From Capsicum annuum (taxonomy: Eukaryota > Streptophyta > Magnoliopsida > Solanales > Solanaceae), in NCBI RefSeq assembly GCF_002878395.1, contig NW_025850342.1, forward strand, positions 124,001-188,000: 64,000 nucleotides of DNA, in the 5' to 3' direction. The translations under genes were made by a program, and so were the position numbers. Each line of letters starts with the position of its first letter. Positions within the stretch are counted from its first letter, which is position 1. This document shows, in pieces, positions 12,595 to 23,628 of the stretch. Under the pieces are notes generated by a model. That model worked only from the letters and a program-made list of their open reading frames with translations, was not told the origin of the DNA and did no database searches.

Positions 12595-13130
12595 TTAGGC
12601 TAGCTGATGAACTTCCTGTGCTAACTTATTCTTACTGTTCTCAACATGGGCAACACTACCCATACACATTCTACTAAGACTGTCAACCACTACATTGGCC
12701 TTGACCAGATGATACAAAACACTCATGTTATAGTCTTTCAACAATTCCAAACACCTTCTCTGATGGAGGTTGAGGTCTTTTTGAGAGAACACATACTGCA
12801 GGCTCTTATGCTCAGTGAACAAATCAACATTCACGCCATACAAGTAATGCCTCCAAACCTTTAAGGCAAAAAATACTGCCGCTAACTAAAGATCATGAGT
12901 AGGATAGTTCTTCTTATGGTCATAAACAATCTAGAGGAATAGGCTATGACCTTACCTTTCTGCATCAAAACACCACCCAATCCGACTCTGAAAGTATCAC
13001 GATATACAACAAAACCGTCAGAACTAATTGGTAGGGTCAATACTGGAGCTATGGTGAGTCGAGTCTTCAACTCCTAAAAACTCCTCTCAAAAGACTCTGA
13101 TCACTGAAACTTGACTTTCTTCTGAGTCAA
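12595..13130 (-). pseudogene. RNase H domain of element E
   Basis: The open segment at 12843-12595 contains [15 protein letters not shown] (usual TDHKSL, so Asp is replaced by Glu), RRCLELLKDY and KANVVVDSLSR, the C-terminal half of Ty3 RNase H. The segment at 13070-12882 carries APVLTLP, the degenerate YRDTFRVGLGGVL and KVIAYSSR, the first half. The frame is broken between them. RNase H removes template RNA during reverse transcription. A plus-strand ORF over 12646-12864 is a shadow. Confidence 0.85.
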
Positions 13131-13235
13131 TCTGGACATAGGGAATGTAATTGATGAAAATCCCTCAACAAACCATTAGTAATAGCCATCCAAACCTAAG
13201 AAACTCCTGATATCTAATAGAGAGATGAGCTTAGG

Positions 13236-13860
13236 CTAGTTTCTCACTATTTTTGTCTTTTGGGGATAAACTCTACTACCATCACGTGAAATTATATGGA
13301 CAAGGAATGCTATTGACTTTAACCAAAAATTGCATTTACTAAATTTGGTAAATATCTGATGGTTTTTGAGAGTTTGTAATACTATACAGAGATGGTCTGT
13401 ATGATCATATTCACTACATGAGTAAATGAGAATGTCATCTATGAAGACTATGACAAACATGTCCAAGTACTGCTTGAACACACAGTTCATCAAGTCCATG
13501 AATGCTGCTGGGGCATTGATAAGACCCAAGGACATAGCTAAAATTTTGAAGTAACCATACTGAGTTTGGAAAGCTATTTTTGGGATGTCACTTTCCCTGA
13601 CTCTGAGCTGATGATAGCTTACACTGAGGTCTATCTTAGAGAAATAACTGGAACCCTGAAGTTGGGCAAATAAGTCATGGATTCTGGGGAGTGGATACTT
13701 GTTCGTGATCGTAACTTTGTTTAACTGACGGTAATTTATCCACATTCTTAGAGAACCATATTTCTTACACAGGAATAAAATTTGTGCTCCCTATGGGGAC
13801 ACAATGGGTCTGATGAATCCATTATATAAGAGATCTTATTAATGTTCCTTTAATTATCAG
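13236..13860 (-). pseudogene. Reverse transcriptase domain of element E
   Basis: The open segment at 13745-13236 (169 residues) carries the Ty3/gypsy reverse transcriptase motifs in order: INYRQLNKVT near residue 3, KYPLPRI, YFSKIDL near 34, [24 protein letters not shown] near 77, the catalytic FIDDIL near 101, and FSKCNFW near 135. The key Asp pair is intact. Upstream, 13746-13860 reads as the fingers region with stops. This is the best preserved domain of the element. Confidence 0.92.
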
Positions 13861-14039
13861 AGTTCTACTGGAGCCATCCTGTATGGCAGGATAGATATGG
13901 GTTGTGTATCTGGGAAAAAAATTATTCTGAAATCAATTTGCGTTTCGAGAGGGACTCCAAGAAGGATTTCGGGGAACTCTTCTGGGAATTCACATACTAC
14001 TGATACTGATTAAAAAGTAGGGGTTTCTAAACTAGAGTC

Positions 14040-14490
14040 CTGCACTCCAACGAGATGGCAGACACATCCCTTAGAATCATGTTTCTAGCCCAAAGGTAAG
14101 AAATAAGTTCATCACTAAGTACTGAAGTACTACCTTCCTACTCTAGGACGGGTTCATTCAGAAACTGAAACTAGATAAGTCTATTTCGATAGTAGAGTGA
14201 GGTATACTAGGAATGAAGCCAATCCACTTCGAGAATGACATCGAAATTAGTAATCTCTAATTTGACTTAATCTACTGAAGTGACTTTATGAAATATTATA
14301 ATTGAATAGTTTCTATATAACTGTTAGGCTATGATAGATTTACCCACTAGGGTAGAAACTGAGAAGGGCTCTGCTTGAATTTTGGGACTTACTTCAAAAT
14401 CAATTGCAATATATGGAGTAACAAAAGACAAAGAAGCTCCTGGATCGAGCAAAGCGAAAACATACAAATGGAAAACTTGTTACATACCAT
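14040..14490 (-). pseudogene. Aspartic protease domain of element E
   Basis: On the minus strand, around 14460-14390, the frame reads YVFALLDPGASLSFVTPYIA, the active-site segment of plant chromovirus protease (LDPG in place of the DSG or DTG seen in other families). Further on, near 14240, it reads FDVILEVDWLHS, the second conserved segment. Stops lie between. The protease would cut the Gag-Pol polyprotein. The ORFs at 14375 (plus) and 14389 (minus) are other frames over the same region and are not genes. Confidence 0.8.
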
Positions 14491-14599
14491 TGACCATATC
14501 AGGGGAACTTTTTTGATCCTATTAGGACTGAAAAGCATAGAGTTTATTTGGGCGTTGTCCACTAGTGGCACTTGAAGAGGCACCCTACAGATTCAGGCG

Positions 14600-15180
14600 A
14601 CCGGACAGAGCTGGGGAACGGTTATGCTGACTCTGCAAACCCACCTGAGGACACTATCTGACTCTGTGCGTTGGCTTGCCACATCCAAAACACAAATTAT
14701 TTTTTCAGCTCTTCAGATACCCTGGTGATTTTTTCCACACTTCTGGTAAAAGGTATTGGTTCGGGCACTGCTAACACTGCCCTGGGGTTTAGGGTCTAAT
14801 GCCCTATCTTGGTTGCCATCTCTGAGTTTTTACACTGGAGCACTGGATAAGGAAGGACATAGAACTGGGGATTTTGAGAGAAACTGAGAACAATTCCCTC
14901 CTTCTAACTTAGGCTGAGAGAAATTGAAACTACCTATTCTCGCTTTCTTATTCTCTCTTTCTTTCTCTTTATTCTTAGCCTCCTTTATTCACTAAGAATG
15001 GACCATGATCCTAGCTATGTCCATCTCCTTAATAATTGTTGCAATCCTACACTCCTTGACTATGTTGTTAGACACTCCTGACATAAACTTACTTATCTTC
15101 GCTCTACTATCTGCTACAATATGCGAGGCATATCTGGCTAACTGATTAAACTTGAGAAAATACCCTTGCACTAACATATT
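14600..15180 (-). pseudogene. gag of element E with CCHC knuckle, N-terminus deleted
   Basis: The open segment at 15177-14992 reads as the C-terminal part of the gag core (FNQLARYASHIVADSRAK, KECRIA). Near 14705-14640 the minus strand reads CFGCGKPTHRVR then a stop then C, a CX2CX4HX4C zinc knuckle with one stop inside. Just above 15180 the sequence switches to 5' leader (matching 34480-34570 of element G), so most of the gag N-terminal half is deleted. Confidence 0.8.
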
Positions 15181-15383
15181 CTATAAATGGAAGAGAAGCT
15201 AGGATTAGAAAAAGAGTATAACTACAGATCATGCTCACTCGCATGACATGAATACTGAAAGAAGGGAGATATTTCCTAAAATATCTCATAGCCTCTTGTG
15301 AATAAGTATGAAAAACAATGCACCCATGCACAAGAGTCTACTAGATATGACTTTAAGACTTTATAGGACACTGTTAAACCATA

Positions 15384-15396
15384 GTATTTGATACCA
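15384..15396 (-). other. Primer binding site of element E
   Basis: The minus strand reads TGGTATCAAATAC next to the LTR end at 15401. The first eight bases match the initiator-Met tRNA complement. It identifies the LTR on the right as the 5' LTR. Confidence 0.8.
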
Positions 15397-15400
15397 AGTT

Positions 15401-17930
15401 TGTAACGCCCGAGTCTGTACCCTGGATGCTACACAGTGCTCATAATCGTGAAGGACCATAAGCTTACCCATGACTGGTACCTGCTGTAATAACTGAGTAA
15501 TAAATACTGTAATAATGCAAAAATAGGCGAAAACATATACCATAAGGTTTAAATCTACAAATAAATCTGAATGTCGTATCAAAATACAAAAACTTATTAT
15601 AAGTACCTAAAAACTAAATAACTGTCTTAAAATAATCTAGTCTAAAAAAGCGTCTAACTGTCTGAACTGTGGAGTTAATGGGACAAACCCCTAACTAAAT
15701 CTATCTAATAAAATAAAACTGAAGTACTTTAAATAATTAGCATGTCCTCAAAATATGAGGACTTACCACGAATCTGAAAGCTGAGAATCTGAACTGCTAA
15801 TGGTGCTCAGCAGCCCATGCGTCTGAACCTATGATATAACACATCATAGTGAAAAAGAAAAGCATGCATCAGTAATTTGAATATACTAGTATGCTCAGTG
15901 AGGTAGGCTGATATGTATGGCTTCATATGCATTCACAATAATAACTGAAAAACATGAGTATGACTGAGTAAGAGTACATGCATGAATACATAGATTGTAA
16001 CTGATATCATGCTAATCTGGAGTACTGAATTGGAATTATAATAAACATTATCTAAGTTTACAAATACTGTATTACTAATTATCTGAATGACTGTATTTGA
16101 TAGTTCTAAATACTATGGAACCCTTTTGATTTCCATACTAATCTGAGTGACTACATCTGATAGTCCTGGATTTGTAGAACTAAACTAAGTTCTATTCTGA
16201 GACAGAGACTAGAATTGAGACTATTGGAGGTAATCATCTTACCAAAATGCCCCTTCTCTAACTGATTTTGGGTCCAACCTATAATCCCTGTTGGAAAGGT
16301 GTCAATATCGTGCCACAAGTAAGGACAAGCTATGAGTTAACCCTTTCTGATAGGAAGCTCTTTCATTAACCCTCGCTGGCAGGATAACTCGAATGAGAAA
16401 TATCAACCCTCATAATGCCCGGTAGAAAGATACCTCAACCTATACTGGATACATAGTTCTGTAACATAGGGATTTCTGCTAAGGGTCCAACCCTCTACTG
16501 ACATGAATGCCTCCATCTTTGGGTTAACTCGATGCTAAATCATACTCCTAGCTAAATAGACACTGAACTGATTTCTAGTCTGTACTAGGATGGACTGAAT
16601 GGTTACTAAGATTACTGTTTAGCTGAACTGAACTTAGTTAACTGAGTTCCATTGACTGAAACAATACTACTAAATTTTATAAGCTAATTGAGTTTACTGA
16701 GGTCTGAACTAAACACTATATTAAACTGGAGTAATATGGATTCTACTGAGTTTTTCTAAGTTTTGTAATTAACTGAGAATACTACTGATTGTGTTATGAC
16801 TGATACTATTCTATGACTGACATGGCTCTAAGTAATCAACTAAATTGTCAGGTACAAGTACCTCCAAGACTCGATAGCATAAATTAAGAGACATGGAGTA
16901 ACATAAAATATTTAAACTATGAACTTGATCATCATTCATTCATTGGGGCATTTTGACAAACACTTGCATGATATAACTTACACATAAGCTAACTTGACAT
17001 TATTTCATTCTCTTAATAGTTGACATAGACAATTTAACAAGAACTTAGTAAGCATAGCATACGCATAGAGTGTTGTACAACAAGTGAGCATCATAATTCA
17101 TCTCTAATTTTAGGGGTCAAGGGTTTATCAAGGATTTGCATGAATCTACACATATAATGATCAATTTCACATGAGATATATGTATATATAATCATGAATT
17201 AGGATCTATCCAAATAGGAATCATGGATACACTTTAATTCCAACCATGGAATCATAAAGTCAATTACTTGAAGTTCAAAAAAGATTCTTGGACTCCAAGG
17301 GTGGAAGGAACCCTTGGATGAACACTTTGCATACCTTTGTTGAAGAATTTTTTAAAGCTTATGGTTGAATCTTGAGTTCTTGATTAGAAATTGGATCTTC
17401 TAGGGTTTTGTCCTTGAGCAAATTTGAGAAAGAATGACTATATTTGCTCTATAAGGAGTATAATTTCGTATTTTGAGGGGCTAAAGGTCGAGGGATAAAG
17501 ACCTAAATACCCCCAAGAACACAGTCTTTTAATGACTAAAAACTGGGTTACCGATGTGTCGGTCAACATGGCGCGTCGATGGCATCGATACAATAGCCAA
17601 CGCATCGCAGCATGTTCACATTGATTCACTGGAATTGGACACTGGTAGCTGGAAAAAAATAGTAATCAATACGATAGTCGACGCAGTGCACCAAGGTTGC
17701 TTTGATTTATTATTTTGGGATTCCAAAGGATCTTCGAACGAAGTTCGAAATTTCCAAAACTTGTCCAAAAACACCTACGAATATTCATGATCATAAATCA
17801 ACCTAAAAATCAACATTTAATAGATGTAAAGGTTGTGAAGTAAGATTGCCAACCTTCGTTGGTTAAAATGATAGTAAGTCTGAGTACTTAGCTAAAATAT
17901 TAGAAGTCTAGGACCCCTTAACTAGTCTGC
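15401..17930 (-). repeat. 5' LTR of element E, outer end missing
   Basis: It aligns with 8429-10976 from TGTAACGCCC through the GACCCCTT(A/G)AC segment at about 17920, then the match stops. About 45 terminal bases, including the expected GTCTTACA end, are absent. The copy differs visibly from the 3' LTR along its length, including a short insertion near 17560-17585, so the insertion is old. Minus and plus ORFs at 17438 and 17554 lie in the LTR and are not genes. Confidence 0.85.
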
Positions 17931-20032
17931 AATGCCCTGCCTAGTCTGGTGCTGGGGAGTTCGTGATGCAGCTCACGATGCCCTACCTATAGTGGCACTC
18001 TAGAGCTCGTGGAGCCTCGGCCAGTCTAGTTTGAGTAAAATTTACAATTTGGTTCCATATTTTTAAGGGCAAATGGCTTTTTTCCCTTCACCCAATAGCT
18101 CTATAACACAGGATTAAAGTATTAAATAGCTAAATTGCTCATCCTTTTCACAAAATCCTCTCATGAATAAGCCCTAGCTTCATAAAGTTCAAGAATAAAG
18201 TCTCAAGAACTCACCTCAATCTCCCCGAAATTAAAAATCAAGGTATGCTAGGTGTTCATCCTTCGGTTTTCTTCGACCCTTGGAGTTCAAGAACCTCTTT
18301 TAAAATTTCAAGATAATTGTTTTCATGAACTCCATGTTGAATTGAATTGTGTTCAAGATTATGATGTTAGTTGGGTTTATGATACATGATATATTACAAG
18401 TTTCATGAGAAATAAATAACATGTGTGTTGTTATATGGTTTCATGTTAAAAACCCTTGAAATTGTGAGTTTGGATGGAAATCATGATGCTTACATGCTTA
18501 TTATCATTATGTACCTAAATTATGCTCCCAAGTGTTTGATAAAATGTTCTTGAAGGTTGAATAGAGAAACCATAACATGTTAGTGTGTATACAAGTTTAT
18601 ACCATGTATGCTTGATAAAATGCCTTAATGGATGAATTGTGACAAAATGCCTAGTTATCATACTTTCAAGATTGAGCTTTGTTTAACTTTCAATGCTATC
18701 AAGTCCTGGGGGTAGTCAGTACCTGAAATCTAGTTGTTTACTTAGAATTTTGGTAGCTATAGAATAGTTTCTGTAATATTGCGTACAGTAATGCTTAGTC
18801 AGTTATAAAACTCAGTGAAATCTGTCCCATTCAGTTAGTTAACACAATCAGTAGCATTTCAATCCAACCTAGTATAGTTTACAAATCCATTCAGTATCTA
18901 TTTATTTGGTAGTAGGATTCAGCACCGAGTAAATCCAAGGATGGGGACTCACCTTCTAGTAGAGGGTGTGATCCTTAGAAGTAGTCCTTGTGTTCAAGAT
19001 CTATCTATCTAGTGTAGGTTGAGATATCAACCTACCAAATTGAGGGTTGATGAGGTATTTACCTATCAGTTTAAGGATACCACTGTTCTCATTCAGAGAA
19101 CCTGCCAAATTAAGGGTGACTGTTTAGCTTGTCTTTACCCGTGGCATAGTACTGACACCCTTCTAGCTGGGGTTACAGGTTGGACTCTAATCAGTTCAGA
19201 GAGGGGCATGTCGGTTAGATGATTATTTCCCACAGTTTTAGCTTCAGTCTCAGTTCATAACTCAGTTTAGTTCTACAGAATCAGGACTGTCAGACATAGT
19301 CACTAAGTTATCAATAATTCAGTTATTAGTAACTTCAGATATCAGCTGCTAAGTTATTAAAACTCTGTATTTAAGCTTCAGGAAAATCTCAGATACAGTA
19401 TACATGAATACATACAATATTGTATTTGCATACTTAGTATTTATCGCAGTTTCAGCTATCCACGTCTCATATATTTTGTTATTCTATATCATTTAGTCAG
19501 TTCCTATTCATGCATATGAACCCCTATATTTAGCCTTACCTCATCTAGAATAACATTATATTTCACGTACTGATGCATAATTTCTATTGCACTATGATGT
19601 CTCATATCATAGGTTCAAGCGCTTAAGTTCCTGATCATACTTAGCCAGATCTAGTCAACAATATCAGTTTATAGTAATGAGTCCTAATCCATCGAGGCAA
19701 GGTGATATTTCAATTTTTCAGTTTACCAGTATTTCAATTGTTGGAGTTAGTTGGGGACTTGTTCCATCAACTTCACCTTCAGACAGACAAAATAGAGGCT
19801 TATTAGACTAGATTTTCAGAGAGTATTCAGTTTTACAGATTATTATCATTACAGTTCATATTCTTTATCAATATTTCAAATTTTGATCCTTATGGCATTA
19901 CAGTCTATATTTTCGCATTATTTTAGAGTTATTACTTAGTTATTGAAGCAGGTACAACTCATAGGTTAGCTTGTGGTCCTTCAGGATTATGAGCATCGTG
20001 TGATATTCGGGGTGCAGACTCGGGGCGTTACA
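17931..20032 (+). repeat. LTR H, plus strand, isolated
   Basis: It ends in CGGGGCGTTACA at 20032, the same terminus as the other LTRs but in the opposite direction to element E. It contains the conserved CAAGGTATG block at about 18240, the shared core at about 18900-19240, and the GGTTAGCTTGTGGTCC segment near 19960. No primer site follows at 20033 and no polypurine tract precedes it, so it is a solo or truncated LTR. The left edge is set by where the LTR E match ends; TGCAATGCCC may be its true start. No target duplication was found (right flank GTTAG). Confidence 0.75.
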
Positions 20033-20039
20033 GTTAGGT

Positions 20040-20276
20040 ATGGTGAAAAGGTTTGTAAATATAACACCACCATCATACATTAACATAGATTGCAATGAGG
20101 CTAACATATATCCTATGAGGAATGCTACCACAGGGAAAATAGAGGTAAGTCATATTTATACTGAATCAACCAATCCAATTAACTATCCATTAGTGCAAAA
20201 TTTAGGAACTTTGATCAGATCCTCAAAAATGCCCCTTGAAATCTGTTGGATGCTCCCAAAAATTATGCATTTTTAA
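20040..20276 (+). other. Unidentified 78-codon ORF with internal splice donor
   Basis: An open frame begins at ATG 20040, eight bases after LTR H. It does not look like retrotransposon gag or pol. Its first 35 residues are compositionally protein-like (segments TPPSYINIDCNEAN and YPMRN). At 20148-20157 the sequence ATAGAGGTAAGT is a strong plant 5' splice donor on the same strand, so the exon may end there. The upstream side is cut by the LTR. It lies about 400 bases left of CACTA-like repeats and may be an exon fragment of a transposon or a captured host exon. I do not recognise the family. Confidence 0.25.
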
Positions 20277-20672
20277 TGATCAAAGCAACAGAGCTCCAAC
20301 AGAACAAGAATTAAAAATACTAGATTTTATCCTCCTTTAAAAATCTCATATAATTAAAACACTAAAACTCCTACCATTACAATATTCATGGTTGATAAGA
20401 TAACTAAGTTGATTTGAGCTAAAATTAAAAGAAGTTTGACAATTTTGGGGTAAAGATCTTCAATGGATTCGATGGATTTGGCGGATTTTAGGAGATATTT
20501 AGGCAAACTGCTTAAAGTGTTTTGTGAGTTGTTTGAGATCCATGAAATTTTTGGGGAAAAGAGATGAATATATTCATTAAATATTAAGTTTTCTCATTTA
20601 TTTTGTTCAATTATAAATTGGAGGGAAAGTAAACTACTTTCGAGGGAGAGTGAAATAATTTAATGAAAATTT
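20277..20672. other. AT-rich stretch, no gene seen
   Basis: Between the unidentified ORF and the subterminal repeats. I see no coding motif, LTR terminus or repeat shared with other parts of the window. If the CACTA reading on the right is correct, this is interior or untranslated sequence of that element. Confidence 0.4.
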
Positions 20673-20939
20673 AGGCCACATTTCTAAAATGTAGTCTTTT
20701 GAATTGTAGTAATACCACACTTAAAAGTGTAGGCATATGTGTAAATAAGTGTTGCCAATTATATCATGATTTGGCAACGCTTATAAAGTATGGCCTATAT
20801 CATTAAAGACCACGCTTTATAAGGTTTGTCAAATTAATATGGCCATAAACTAAAAATATAGGCTATGCTTTACATGTGTTGTCTTTAATGGTATAGTCCA
20901 CACTTTACAAGCGTTCTCCTGATTTAGTGTGGCCAAAAG
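20673..20939. mobile_element. CACTA-like subterminal repeat array and terminus
   Basis: About seven short, partly palindromic motifs occur in both orientations: TGGCAACGCTTATAAAG near 20773, CCACGCTTTATAAGG near 20810, GGCTATGCTTTACATG near 20860, CCACACTTTACAAGCG near 20897, and two similar ones near 20714-20755. Such arrays next to a CACTA terminus are typical of En/Spm transposons, where transposase binds. The array ends in TTTAGTG at 20933-20939, so the complementary strand starts CACTAAA. The other terminus was not found. Confidence 0.45.
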
Positions 20940-21352
20940 ACTAACATGTTGTATTGCATATTGCTATAATTAAGGTCAAGTCAAAATTTGGGTCAAGAAC
21001 AAGCCCATGTAGCCCATAAATGGAATCCAAAATTAAATCTGTCATGAGGTCCTTCGAAAGACAAGGAATGTGTGCTCAAAAGTTGAGCACAAACAAAGCG
21101 TAAATCAGGTCTCAAATCAACCATTAAAGTTCAAAAATTCAATCCTTAATTTCTATAGATTTTCCCATTAATTAGGATGGAAATTGAAGAAAACATTAAT
21201 GAGAAATGGCCAAGAAGAGTTAGTCTAGCTTATCTTAGCTTGTACGGATGATTTTCCACTTTTTCCTATCTTTGAACTCTCAATTTGGTGTGAAAATAAT
21301 GGAAGAAATAGTGAAAAATAGGGTGGGGAAAAAGGATAAAAAGGTTGTTGGT

Positions 21353-21530
21353 GCCGCTAAAGCTCCTACAGCTAAAACGTAATATCGATTGCTAAAGTGG
21401 TCTGGTAACAATCGCGAGTCTGACTTTGGCTCTAAAGCGGTTCTCACTTTAGCGCCCATTGACCACTAAAGTAGAATCTTGACATTGGGTCATGGCCACT
21501 AAAGCGAACTATAGATTCTAAAGTGTTGAG
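21353..21530. repeat. GCTAAAG-rich short repeat cluster in R2
   Basis: The heptamer GCTAAAG or a close variant occurs about eight times in 180 bases, in both directions (for example GCCGCTAAAGC, TTGCTAAAGTGG, CTCTAAAGCGG, CTTTAGCGCC). The counterpart in R1 (about 6430-6600) holds decayed versions such as GATAAAGC, GCTTTAGC and CGCTAAAT. The cluster is thus a family trait, probably within the LTR. Confidence 0.6.
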
Positions 21531-22699
21531 GGATAAAGTGACTGAATATGTGCTTAAGAGGTTATATCATATGCCATGCAGCTTCTACACCAAATTCCCT
21601 TATTCACTTCTCAAATAAGCCAAACTCAACTTCAACAACCAACTGACCTCCAACTGAATCAAGAGAGGTTGATGCAATCAAATTCAAACTACGACACACT
21701 AATACCACAACAATACCACCATATTCAAATGAAAACTCATCCAAACTAAAGAAAACCCAAGGCATGGCTCATGCAACCAACTCTAATATCAAAACACATC
21801 TTTCTAAACCTAATATAAACCAACTAAGAAGAAAGTCACTCGAGTCTTATCCATACAATTTAACCATACTAATCTCAAAGAACTGAAGTTGATCCATTGA
21901 GAATACACAATGGCAAGCATAAGAATAATCTCACTAGCGCTACTGGGGAATACATATGGAAATAAACAAGACCTATTATCTATACCAATGCTACAACTAG
22001 TCTGAATGACCTTAAAACAAATAGCTAGATGTCCAAAGTGCACATACTTACCACAGAATGATCCGATCCAGGATGTATCAGCAACTAAGGATGAAACCAT
22101 GTTGAATCCAACTCAAACATACTACGCCTATTAAGTAGATCATCCAAAAACTCTTACTAAATTAAAACACAAGGTTAAAGCTGAAGGAACTAATACAATG
22201 CCAATTAGAGTACCATATGAACACCTATCAATTGCTATACATCTAGATTGAAGAAAACCAATTTGATAGGAAAAAAGTAGGCTTAGTGAGCATATAGATA
22301 AAATCCTAATCAAGACAAGTCTGGAATAGATGGTTGTACCCAATCTCTAGAACTTCCCCCTAAATCCCAACACCAAGGCTGAACAACCTTTTGTAAACTA
22401 TCCAAACCATTCCTATAGATGGGTAAGCATCCATACTCCAAATTTATCATAACCTCCAAATTGCCATTCCAAGGTGTCAAATCCAAAACTGAGCTAAAGA
22501 GTCTGATCTAAGGACAAATATCCAATCTACTTTAGCATCAAAATTATATATATCATTGTTGATCATGTCGGATCCAGAACCAAAATATAGCTAAAGAATA
22601 AAATCCAACGGAGAATGAATCAACGGTTAAAAGCACAAGCAACTAAATCCATATCTGTTGGGAGGCATATAGCATCAAAGAATACTCAAGAACTCACAA

Positions 22700-23628
22700 A
22701 GCCAAAACTCTAGTGACACAAAAAGAAGAAACTTTAGACAAAAAAGGATTAATCCAACACTCATCACGATAATGAATACCTAATTTACCAACTTATGAAG
22801 TGCTCATAAGAAATATCACCAATCTCCAACTCTCTTAACTTCTATAAGATAAGAACCATATCCTGGCAAGAGCAGAGTATCCCACTCCATACTAATACCT
22901 CGAGCAAAGCATCACCAGGAGAGAAATATGACAACCTAAAAGAAGAATCCTTGACCTCTAATTATCAACATCAAAACCACTATTGATCAATAAACTAGTC
23001 AAATTAGAATAATAAGACCAAAACTAGTTAACCTCAAAAACAGGCTACACAACCCAATCATTAACTTTAGAACCATAATAGAATCTTGGAAAGTCAACTT
23101 ACCTTTACTTTCATAGTCCACTGTATAACTGATCTTGCATACTCAAAGGAAGAGTAAAATGACCAACCTCACCTCAATACAAGAGAGAAATCCTCTGACT
23201 AATCTTCCTATCCAAGCCAACAAACTAGAGTAGGGAGGATTCTAGATAGATAATAATGGTATAGCCATTCACAAAGTGAGGATCAATAAACATCAAACAA
23301 TAACAAAAAAATTGAAATATAAACATCAGTATAAAATATTAGTGGTACCCAAAAATAAATATCAATAACAAGTACCACTATCGTGCCACAAGAAGGCCAT
23401 TATTCAAAGTAAATGTGACTCGAGCCCAAATGATATAGCCCTAAGAAAATATCAATACCGATCTACTTTTTCCATTACTAAAAGTAATCATCTTGAGATA
23501 GGCATATCATCATGTATATTATATAACGGCATGCAACAATTGATATAAACGTACTCTGGCATACATTCATCAATTGGCATGAGAACACAATACACACTAA
23601 TGAAAATGGTAAAGGCAAAATATGGAAT
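22700..23628. other. R2 interior, no coding motif seen
   Basis: AT-rich sequence, part of the R family interior on the minus strand. I looked for FIDD, LDPG, TDHKSL and integrase motifs on both strands and saw none. Its right edge, just before 23629, is homologous to the plus-strand copy near 47810-47860. Confidence 0.5.

Larger units (their letters stand above)
8429..17930 (-). mobile_element. Element E: Ty3/gypsy chromovirus, nearly full-length, minus strand
   Basis: Two homologous LTRs (8429-10976 and 15401 to about 17930) flank an interior with primer site, gag, protease, reverse transcriptase, RNase H, integrase, chromodomain-like tail and polypurine tract in the order expected on the minus strand. 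The interior is only about 4.4 kb, against about 5.1 kb in element G, because pieces of gag and integrase are deleted. The outer end of the 5' LTR is cut off near 17930, so no target duplication can be read; the five bases left of the element are GACTA. All reading frames are interrupted. It is a dead copy that once encoded its own replication machinery. Confidence 0.9.

Noticed and set aside
17931..20032. LTR H as the 5' LTR of a plus-strand element to its right
   Set aside because: No tRNA primer site follows 20032, and the downstream sequence does not resemble a retrotransposon leader or gag.
21810..22343. Two minus-strand ORFs (96 and 67 codons) that might be pol of R2
   Set aside because: No catalytic motif of protease, reverse transcriptase, RNase H or integrase is present, and the homologous stretches of R1 and R3 are not open in the same frame.
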